Shown piece after piece: positions 13,676-19,673 of a DNA stretch of 19,673 nt (position 1 is its first letter; every line of letters starts with the position of its first letter). Made by a program: the position numbers and the translations under genes. This DNA comes from JBCBRR01 sp039029235. GTDB taxonomy: Bacteria; Bacteroidota; Bacteroidia; Cytophagales; Amoebophilaceae. Where the stretch lies: contig JBCCGO010000016.1 of the NCBI GenBank assembly GCA_039029235.1, positions 1 through 19,673 on the forward strand. The letters are read 5' to 3'. The notes beneath the pieces were generated by a model, which had not been told where the DNA came from, did not search any database, and saw only the letters and a list, made by a program, of their open reading frames with translations.

Positions 13676-14394
13676 ATGCCCGGGAATAAGCTTGCTTTGA
13701 CTCCCTCAAACGCAATCGACAGGGCCAATACTAATGTAAAACTCAAGAAACGTCGCAAAGACATCGTCCTCGAAGCACAAATGAAGGAACTAGGTACGCC
13801 CCTAGTCAATGGCGAACATCAAAGCAGGCCCGACGCCATAATGCCTCCGCGTTTTCTCCAATACGGCGCTGACAATATAACACCCCATCTCCGAGAGGAC
13901 AAAGAGGTCTCACTCCTTATCCAGCTCCTGGTCTACAACGAAAAGCCAGCTCCCTATCCCTACCACAGTACCCTACAGGCTTGCTACAAATGACCTGAGT
14001 GGGGCAGCCAAGAGCTGGCATTCCGCTTCTGTCTAGTAGACCTAACACAAATCAGCGGCCAAGAACTTCTCCAGCGCGGTCACTACGTCCTGATGAAGCC
14101 CTTGCTGAAGCACGAGATAGGTGTTAATTTCGAGCTAGCTCCTAATGCTTACCGAGAGGTGTCCCAAGCGTGTGTAGCAGTAGTAGGTAGCGCTATACGT
14201 CTCGGCAATGCCTTGGCTATGCTACCTCCTTCAGCAACCCGGTGGTAGGGGGGAAAATATTCAAGTTTATTGGAGAAGTACTCAAGGACAAAGCAGCTAT
14301 TTTTATGACATACAGCGCACAACTAGAGCTAAGAGGGAGAAGGAGAAATACACAGCAAGGGGGACAACAAAACGGCGAAACTGATCCTCCGTGA
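13676..14394 (+). pseudogene. Rpn/YhgA-like family protein with an internal stop and a frameshift
   Basis: From ATG 13676 the frame covers the nuclease core end and C-terminal part of an Rpn-family protein: 'LVNGEHQSRPDAIMPPRFLQ' (the ExQ of the PD-(D/E)XK site and the 'MP.R.L.Y' block), 'SLLIQLLVYNEKPAPYPY' and, after an in-frame TGA at 13991-13993, 'PEWGSQELAFRFCLVDLTQI' and 'LLQRGHYVLMKPLLKH'. Between about 14205 and 14218 the reading frame shifts by one and continues as 'YATSFSNPVVGGKIFKFI', 'GEVLKDKAAIFMTYSAQL', ending at TGA 14392-14394. The copy at 369-833 aligns across both breaks ('TLHYYNHPAWGSQEL' spans the stop), so these are lesions. The usual N-terminal start of the family also seems to be missing or altered. 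The gene ends 112 bases before atpB. Confidence 0.78.
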
Positions 14395-14506
14395 CAGGGA
14401 GCCGATAGAGAAAGTGGACGAGTGGACAGCTAGCCTAGCTGGGTAGCTGGTAAAACAAAAAGAATGTCACTAACTTGATCTTCTCCTCAGATATCACAAC
14501 TGATAG

Positions 14507-15535
14507 ATGGCTCTATACAAGTATTTACATAATAAACTCAGGTCTACCTTCTACCCTGGATTACTTTTCATCTTCCTGGCTGCCCCTAGCCCAACCTGGG
14601 GTACGGCAACCAAGCAAGATGATAACTTCGTGATGCATCACATTAGCGACGCACACGAGTGGCATTTAGCAACCCTGGGAGATACTCACATTACACTGCC
14701 GCTGCCGGTCATTATCTTCTCTAAAGATCGGGGATTAGTAATCTTCTCCTCGAGTCGGTTTTTCGGCGAGCACCACTGCCGTATACCCTACCAGGGGTAT
14801 CAACTAGATGAGCACGATAAAATTATAGCGCTAGATGCAGCTCATACTTTCTATGACTTGTCTATCACCAAAAATGTGGCAGCTATACTTATCAGTGTGC
14901 TGATCTTGCTAGTCATGCTACTGAAAGCCAGCCAGCAGTATAGGTATAATTCTTACCTCGTACCGCGAGGCTTCTGGGCACTGCTAGAGCTCATCATTGT
15001 CTTTGTCAAAGAGGAGATAGCTATCCCCAACATTGGGAAGCAACAATACGAGCGATTTATGCCTTACTTACTCACTGTTTTCTTTTTTATTGCGCTTAAT
15101 AACCTGCTGGGCTTGCTGCCAGGAGCTGCTAATGTGACTGGCAATATCTCAGTAACTCTGGTGCTAGCCGCATTTACTTTTGTGCTAACCACTATCAATG
15201 GCAATAAACTTTACTGGCAGCATATTTTCAGTACACCCGGGGTGCCCAAGTGGCTTGCACCTATTATGCTTCCTGTAGAGCTCATCGGGTTATTCATCAG
15301 ACCCATTTCATTAGCTTTTCGCCTATTTGCCAATATCACGGCAGGGCACATCATACTACTGAGCATTATAAGTCTTATATTTATCTTCGAGACCGAGTTG
15401 GCAGGGTTAGTCAGTGTGCCCTTGGGTACGCTTATATTTTTACTTAAGCTCATTGTCGCCCTCCTTCAAGCCTATATCTTTACGCTTCTATCCGCTATAT
15501 ACTTTGGTACGGCTGTAGGGAGTGGCGAAGAATAA
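14507..15535 (+). CDS. atpB: F1Fo ATP synthase subunit a
   Basis: 342 residues, long because of an N-terminal signal-like segment (residues 1-32, 'YPGLLFIFLAAPSPTWGTA') and a periplasmic region, as in Bacteroidota a subunits. Subunit a forms the proton half-channels against the c-ring. About five to six membrane helices follow from residue 125 ('NVAAILISVLILLVMLL'). The essential arginine is Arg272 in 'SLAFRLFANITAGHII', and the neighbouring 'NNLLGLLPGAANVTGN' and 'LIVALLQAYIFTLLSAIYF' are family signatures. It is the first gene of atpBEFHAG, with atpE 27 bases behind. The cluster promoter should lie in 14395-14506, directly after the Rpn pseudogene. Confidence 0.97.
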   Translation: MALYKYLHNKLRSTFYPGLLFIFLAAPSPTWGTATKQDDNFVMHHISDAHEWHLATLGDTHITLPLPVIIFSKDRGLVIFSSSRFFGEHHCRIPYQGYQLDEHDKIIALDAAHTFYDLSITKNVAAILISVLILLVMLLKASQQYRYNSYLVPRGFWALLELIIVFVKEEIAIPNIGKQQYERFMPYLLTVFFFIALNNLLGLLPGAANVTGNISVTLVLAAFTFVLTTINGNKLYWQHIFSTPGVPKWLAPIMLPVELIGLFIRPISLAFRLFANITAGHIILLSIISLIFIFETELAGLVSVPLGTLIFLLKLIVALLQAYIFTLLSAIYFGTAVGSGEE

Positions 15536-15562
15536 TTTTCATAATCTCTGAACCGAAACGCT

Positions 15563-15808
15563 ATGTTGAATACACTGTTACTACTTGATGCAAGTCTATC
15601 GCTTTTAAGTGCAGGCATAGGTGCGGGCATAGTTACCTTAGGAGCTGGCTTAGGCATCGGTAGGATAGGGAGCGTTGCCATGGAGGCCATTGCCAGGCAA
15701 CCAGAAGCTAGTGGGAAAATACAGACAGCCATGATCATCGCTGCTGCTTTGATTGAAGGGGTAGCACTCTTTGGTATCTTGGTTTGCCTGCTTATGGCTA
15801 CCAAATAA
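15563..15808 (+). CDS. atpE: F1Fo ATP synthase subunit c
   Basis: 81 residues, a hairpin of two membrane helices that oligomerises into the rotor ring. Helix 1 carries the glycine-rich 'GAGIVTLGAGLGIGRIGSVA', the polar loop is Arg45-Gln46-Pro47, and helix 2 holds the ion-carrying Glu65 in 'AALIEGVALFGILVCLL'. Glu65 is followed by Gly rather than by a Ser/Thr ligand and there is no clear Na+-site Gln in helix 1, so proton coupling is more likely; this is inference. The ATG at 15563 fits the family. Confidence 0.97.
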   Translation: MLNTLLLLDASLSLLSAGIGAGIVTLGAGLGIGRIGSVAMEAIARQPEASGKIQTAMIIAAALIEGVALFGILVCLLMATK

Positions 15809-15870
15809 ACTGAGACGCTGTAGTCCAGCTGGCGATGCATGCTACAAGCAATGTTTGATTTTGATAAGCT

Positions 15871-16365
15871 ATGAACTTGGTTACTCCTGACTTTGGGCTT
15901 GTTTTTTGGCAAACCATCATACTACTGGTAGTACTGTTTATACTAGGCAAGTTTGCCTGGGGGCCTATCCTGCAAACTATCCAGGAACGAGAGCGTAACA
16001 TCGAGCAGGCACTAACAGCAGCTACGGTAGCTAGGAAGACAGTAGAGCGCGTAGAGGCAGCGCAGGCGTTGCTTATCGAAAAAGCCCACGCAGAGCGGGA
16101 GGAGATTATTGCAGCAGCACTGGATACGCAGCATGCTATCCTCGAGGAGGCCAAGGGGGAAGCCAAGCGGCTAAGTCAGCAGCTCTTGGAACAGGCCGGC
16201 ATGGAGATAGAAGAAGCCCGACAGGCAGCCCTGGCTAGCTTAAAAAATGAGGTGGCTACTGTGGCCGTACAGATCGCTGAGAAACTGCTGGCAAAAGAGC
16301 TGAGTCCCCAAAGTAGGCAGAAAGAGCTAGTCGAAAGCCTACTAGCAGAGGCATCTTGGAACTGA
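15871..16365 (+). CDS. atpF: F1Fo ATP synthase subunit b
   Basis: 164 residues: one membrane helix near residues 11-30 ('FWQTIILLVVLFILGKFAW') followed by a long charged helix ('ERERNIEQALTAATVARKTV', 'EAKRLSQQLLEQAGMEIEEA') that forms the peripheral stalk dimer linking subunit a to delta and alpha. The C-terminus 'VAVQIAEKLLAKELS' is the delta-binding end. Length and layout are normal. It lies 62 bases after atpE and 24 bases before atpH. Confidence 0.96.
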   Translation: MNLVTPDFGLVFWQTIILLVVLFILGKFAWGPILQTIQERERNIEQALTAATVARKTVERVEAAQALLIEKAHAEREEIIAAALDTQHAILEEAKGEAKRLSQQLLEQAGMEIEEARQAALASLKNEVATVAVQIAEKLLAKELSPQSRQKELVESLLAEASWN

Positions 16366-16389
16366 GCCAATATATTAGACAACGAAGGT

Positions 16390-16935
16390 ATGTATACCCC
16401 TGTAGCACCCCAATACGCCCAAGCTTTACTGCAACAGGCCCGAGTGCAAGGCATACTGACTGATGTATATGCTAGTGTACTACTATTGGATAGAATTTGT
16501 ACAGAGAATGACGACCTGAAAAAAATTCTCAAGAGCCCTGTAGTACATCACGATAAGAAGCTAGCTATCTTACAAAGCGTTTTGGAGGGCAAGGTCGATG
16601 CCTTGGTGCTCGACTTTCTTAAAATGATTGGCCAAAGAAGGCGAACGGCTATACTAGCGGAGATCACGCAAGCATTCCTCCAGCAATACAATAGCTCCCA
16701 GGGCACCCAAACTGCCCATATAACCACTACCTTCCAGCTAAGTGATGATCTCGCTGATCGTTTCAAAACCCTTGTAAAAGCCATAGTACCTTGCCAAGAA
16801 GTAGTACTAATCCAGCATATTCGTTCAGCAATTCTAGGAGGTTACATCCTACAAGTAGCAGACAAGCAGCTAGATATGTCTCTAGTAACCCAGCTCCATG
16901 CACTGAAGAAGCAGTATATAGCGCGGGGCTACTAG
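16390..16935 (+). CDS. atpH: F1Fo ATP synthase subunit delta
   Basis: 181 residues, usual length. Delta sits at the top of F1 and joins the b stalk to an alpha N-terminus. The start 'APQYAQALLQQARVQGILTD' is the N-terminal helical bundle, and the C-terminal part has 'FLKMIGQRRRTAILAEITQA' and the family signature 'ILGGYILQVADKQLDMSL'. It ends in TAG and is followed after 46 bases by atpA. Confidence 0.96.
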   Translation: MYTPVAPQYAQALLQQARVQGILTDVYASVLLLDRICTENDDLKKILKSPVVHHDKKLAILQSVLEGKVDALVLDFLKMIGQRRRTAILAEITQAFLQQYNSSQGTQTAHITTTFQLSDDLADRFKTLVKAIVPCQEVVLIQHIRSAILGGYILQVADKQLDMSLVTQLHALKKQYIARGY

Positions 16936-16981
16936 CTAAGCAGTAGTATGACCAGCTGCGCAAGCCTTGAATCCATAGACC

Positions 16982-18580
16982 ATGATAGATATAAGACCAG
17001 ACGAGATAGCTACCGTGCTCCAAGAACAACTAGCGAACTTCAAGACAGGTCGCGAGCTAGAAGAGGTAGGTACGGTCCTACAAGTAGGCGATGGCGTGGT
17101 TCGTATCTATGGCCTATCACAAGTAAAGGCCGGTGAGCTCATTGCGTTTGCAGATGGACACAAAGGCCTGGCCCTCAACCTAGAGGAAACCCATGTAGGT
17201 GCCGTGATTTTAGGCACCTCCGAGGGCATTCAAGAAGGGGATACTGTGAAGCGCACTCAGAAAATTGCTGCTATCCCAGTAGGCGAAGGTGTGGCAGGGC
17301 GCATCGTTGATACTCTAGGCGAGCCTATCGACGGCAAAGGTCCGATCCAAGGCGAGCTACTAGCCATGCCACTAGAAAGAAAAGCGCCAGGCGTGCTCTA
17401 TCGGCAACCGGTCAATGAGCCTTTACAGACAGGTACCAAAGCCATTGATGCCATGATCCCCATCGGCAGGGGGCAGCGTGAGCTAATTATTGGGGATAGA
17501 CAGACTGGGAAAACGACAATAGCCCTAGATACCATCACTAATCAGCGTACCTTCTTTGAGCAAGGTAGGCCTGTGCACTGCATCTACGTAGCCATCGGGC
17601 AGAAAGCCTCTACTATAGCCAGTGTAGTAGCTGAGCTCACAAAGCATGCAGCCATGGCCTATACCACCGTAGTAGCCGCATCAGCTGCCTCACCAGCACC
17701 TATGCAGTTTCTAGCTCCTTTTGCAGGGGCTGCTATTGGTGAGTACTTCAGAGATACTGGTAGGCATGCCTTGGTTATCTATGATGACTTATCTAAGCAG
17801 GCTGTGGCTTACAGGGAAGTCTCTCTGCTGCTCAGAAGACCGCCTGGGCGCGAAGCCTACCCAGGAGATGTATTTTATTTGCACTCAAGGCTCTTAGAAA
17901 GGGCAGCTAGAATCAATGACAACGACGAGATAGCCCGGCAGATGAATGATTTGCCTGCTACACTTCAAGAGAAAGTCCGGGGAGGAGGTTCTTTAACAGC
18001 CTTGCCTATTGCCGAAACCCAAGCTGGAGATATATCTGCTTACATTCCTACCAACGTCATTTCTATCACAGACGGGCAGATATTCTTAGAGTCTAACCTA
18101 TTTAATGCAGGGATCCGGCCTGCTATCAACGTAGGGATCTCCGTGTCGCGTGTAGGAGGGGCTGCCCAGATCAGGCCTATGAAGAAGGTATCGGGTACTT
18201 TAAAACTCGATCAAGCACAATTTCGTGAGCTAGAAGCTTTTGCAAAGTTTGGGGCTGACCTAGACATGGCTACACAGCGGGCCATTTATAGAGGACGTAA
18301 AAATCAAGCTATTCTTACCCAAAGTCAGCATGCTCCTATACCTGTCGCACAGCAAGTTGCTATTCTCTACGTTTCTACCAGTGGGTATCTGGATGGTATT
18401 CCGCTATCCCGTGTCAAAGAGTTTGAAAAAGCATACTTGCTCCTCTTAACGGCACAGCACGGTGCTACTCTAGCCAGGATAGCGCAGGGTGAGTGGAGTG
18501 ATGCAATCATGCAAGTACTTACTGAGGAAGCCCAGAACCTGGCTAGAACCTACGAACATCCTACAGGAGTTAGCGATTAG
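16982..18580 (+). CDS. atpA: F1Fo ATP synthase subunit alpha
   Basis: 532 residues. Alpha alternates with beta in the F1 hexamer and binds non-catalytic nucleotide. The N-terminal beta-barrel includes 'VGDGVVRIYGLSQVKAGEL'. The Walker A motif is GDRQTGKT at residues 171-178. The conserved 'VIYDDLSKQAVAYREVSLLL' and 'PPGREAYPGDVFYLHSRLLE' blocks follow, then 'ISAYIPTNVISITDGQIFLE' and the signature 'RPAINVGISVSRVGGAAQIR'. The C-terminal helical domain is complete. Start at ATG 16982. No defect seen. The partner beta and epsilon subunits (atpD, atpC) are not in the window, consistent with a split arrangement common in Bacteroidota. Confidence 0.98.
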   Translation: MIDIRPDEIATVLQEQLANFKTGRELEEVGTVLQVGDGVVRIYGLSQVKAGELIAFADGHKGLALNLEETHVGAVILGTSEGIQEGDTVKRTQKIAAIPVGEGVAGRIVDTLGEPIDGKGPIQGELLAMPLERKAPGVLYRQPVNEPLQTGTKAIDAMIPIGRGQRELIIGDRQTGKTTIALDTITNQRTFFEQGRPVHCIYVAIGQKASTIASVVAELTKHAAMAYTTVVAASAASPAPMQFLAPFAGAAIGEYFRDTGRHALVIYDDLSKQAVAYREVSLLLRRPPGREAYPGDVFYLHSRLLERAARINDNDEIARQMNDLPATLQEKVRGGGSLTALPIAETQAGDISAYIPTNVISITDGQIFLESNLFNAGIRPAINVGISVSRVGGAAQIRPMKKVSGTLKLDQAQFRELEAFAKFGADLDMATQRAIYRGRKNQAILTQSQHAPIPVAQQVAILYVSTSGYLDGIPLSRVKEFEKAYLLLLTAQHGATLARIAQGEWSDAIMQVLTEEAQNLARTYEHPTGVSD

Positions 18581-18609
18581 GCGCATAGCTCAGTAGTTTC
18601 TAAACGCGT

Positions 18610-19491
18610 ATGCCTAGCATCAGAGAAATAGTGCACCGAATCAGCTCTGTAGCTGCTACCCAGCAGATTACGAAGGCTATGAAAATGGTAGCCGCCGCCA
18701 AGCTAAATAAAATACAGCGAAGGGTACAACAGCTACGGGTTTATGCAGCGGAGCTATCAGCTATGCTGGCGCAGGTTATCTCTGCTCTGGACCAGCCACT
18801 GGCCCAACACTATACCCAAGAACGTCCTATCAGAAAGCTGCTGCTCGTAGTCATGACCTCTGATAAGGGCCTTTGTGGTTCTTTTAATAGCCTGGTGTTA
18901 AAAAAAGTAACGGCCCATATACACTCCTGGGGTACAAAGTCTTCCGTACAGACCGATCTGCTGGTCATTGGTAGAAAGGCCTTGAGCTACTTTAAGAAGC
19001 ATCGTCATCATCATCAGCTTATTACAGCCTATACAGACTTGGCTAATCAGGTCAGTTTTGAGCCAGCTAGCCAGGCTGCCACTGCTGTGATGGACATCTT
19101 TGCCAGCCATACCTATGACCGGGTGGAACTGGTTTATAATAACTTTATCAGTGTGGCTACCCAGGCTGTACAGATAGAGCAGTTCTTGCCGATAGTTCCC
19201 TGCCCCCCTACACAAGGCCAGACCCATCCCCTGAATTACCTTTATGAGCCTTCTAAGGCCGCGTTGGTAGAAGAGCTGATCCCTAAGTCACTAACAATCC
19301 AGTTTTGCAAAGCTCTTGTAGCGTCTTATGCTGCTGAGCAGGGGGCACGCATGACAACCATGGGGAAGGCTACTGACAATGCCGAGGAGCTACTTAAGTC
19401 GCTACGCATCACCTATAACCGATCTCGCCAAGCAGCTATCACTAATGAAATAGCAGAGATTGTGGCAGGTGCCGAAGCACTAGCAGTTTGA
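18610..19491 (+). CDS. atpG: F1Fo ATP synthase subunit gamma
   Basis: 293 residues, normal length. Gamma is the central shaft turning inside alpha3beta3. The N-terminal coiled helix 'VHRISSVAATQQITKAMKMV' and 'AAAKLNKIQRRVQQLRVYAA' and the C-terminal helix 'MTTMGKATDNAEELLKSLRI' with 'TNEIAEIVAGAEAL' form the shaft; the middle Rossmann-like part includes 'VVMTSDKGLCGSFNSLVL'. It is 29 bases after atpA and the last gene of the cluster here, closed by the hairpin at 19530-19563. It ends with TGA. Confidence 0.97.
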   Translation: MPSIREIVHRISSVAATQQITKAMKMVAAAKLNKIQRRVQQLRVYAAELSAMLAQVISALDQPLAQHYTQERPIRKLLLVVMTSDKGLCGSFNSLVLKKVTAHIHSWGTKSSVQTDLLVIGRKALSYFKKHRHHHQLITAYTDLANQVSFEPASQAATAVMDIFASHTYDRVELVYNNFISVATQAVQIEQFLPIVPCPPTQGQTHPLNYLYEPSKAALVEELIPKSLTIQFCKALVASYAAEQGARMTTMGKATDNAEELLKSLRITYNRSRQAAITNEIAEIVAGAEALAV

Positions 19492-19529
19492 GCGAATATC
19501 CATCTTACAGCAACCCCAGTGCGGGGGAA

Positions 19530-19563
19530 GGCCTGGGGGCCCTCTCGAGGTGGCCCCCAGGCC
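19530..19563. terminator. Strong GC-rich hairpin after the ATP synthase cluster
   Basis: GGCCTGGGGGCC (19530-19541) and GGCCCCCAGGCC (19552-19563) form a perfect 12-bp stem with a 10-nt loop that itself contains CTCGAG. It begins 38 bases after atpG. There is no T-tract on either side, so it may be a non-canonical terminator or a transcript-protecting structure. Confidence 0.6.
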
Positions 19564-19581
19564 GAGGAGCGGGGAGAGCAG

Positions 19582-19671
19582 TTATAAGCGTCCTTGGCCA
19601 GAAGATGCAGGAGCGGGACGGAGCATCTTCTCGAGGGGTTCCCTTGCCTGGAGCATCTGGCGGGCCATCGG
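19582..19671 (-). CDS. Possible C-terminal end of a minus-strand gene (partial, doubtful)
   Basis: On the minus strand one frame is open from the window edge to a TAA at 19584-19582, ending 'LEKMLRPAPASSGQGRL'. No family is recognised and only about 29 codons are visible. The convergent position against atpG with a hairpin between them would suit a real gene, but the region is GC-rich and stop-poor, so chance is possible. Confidence 0.25.
   Translation of the reverse strand, partial: PMARQMLQAREPLEKMLRPAPASSGQGRL
19596..19613 (-). repeat. 18-base dispersed repeat, copy 2 (inverted)
   Basis: The reverse complement of this segment is identical to 994-1011. Here it overlaps the left arm of the inverted repeat at 19600-19631 and, if the minus-strand frame is real, encodes part of its tail. 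Confidence 0.5.
19600..19631. repeat. 9-bp inverted repeat near the right edge
   Basis: AGAAGATGC (19600-19608) and GCATCTTCT (19623-19631) are perfect complements separated by 14 bases. A related GGAGCATCTGGC follows near 19651, so the GCATCT core appears repeatedly in this short stretch. Function unknown. Confidence 0.4.
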
Positions 19672-19673
19672 TG

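Overview
The window looks like a piece of a Bacteroidota chromosome with the marks of a host-associated, decaying genome. Supporting this are a Bacteroidota-type histone H1-like protein, a long GroES-like protein of the kind found in that phylum, a separate atpBEFHAG cluster without atpD/atpC, few Shine-Dalgarno sequences, scattered Rpn/YhgA-like nuclease genes, an IS5-type transposase and several broken genes. An Amoebophilaceae-like symbiont is a reasonable guess, but base composition (near half G+C by eye) is higher than I would expect for the known members, so the genus is left open.

Layout. 1-1.2 kb: the start of an IS5-family transposase on the minus strand running off the left edge, then a 5'-truncated Rpn-like gene and a gene-free stretch with hairpins. 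1.2-3.6 kb: thioredoxin with an unusual CASC active site, tRNA-Ile(GAT) on the minus strand, and a minus-strand pair fmt-frr. 3.7-5.6 kb: a probable secreted/outer-membrane protein whose start codon is unclear, then a poorly explained stretch. 5.7-9.0 kb: the translation cluster thrS-infC-rpmI-rplT, with infC most likely starting at an ATT codon. 9.0-10.3 kb: two decayed genes, a GroES-like gene with two in-frame TAG codons (minus) and a ZIP-family metal transporter broken by three small indels (plus). 10.6-12.9 kb: ligA and a convergent histone H1-like gene separated by a strong hairpin. 13.0-14.4 kb: a long gene-poor stretch and a second, broken Rpn-like gene. 14.5-19.5 kb: the ATP synthase cluster atpB-E-F-H-A-G, complete and apparently functional, closed by a 12-bp GC-rich hairpin.

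How it fits together. The core genes (translation initiation and recycling, ribosomal proteins, DNA ligase, F1Fo ATP synthase) are intact with their catalytic residues in place, while accessory genes (transposase, Rpn, ZIP transporter, GroES-like) are partial or broken. No new multi-gene system is visible. The observations most worth a second look are the two TAG codons at expected glutamine positions of the GroES-like gene, the ATT start of infC, the homopolymer-linked frameshifts in the ZIP gene, and the unusual abundance of CTAG.
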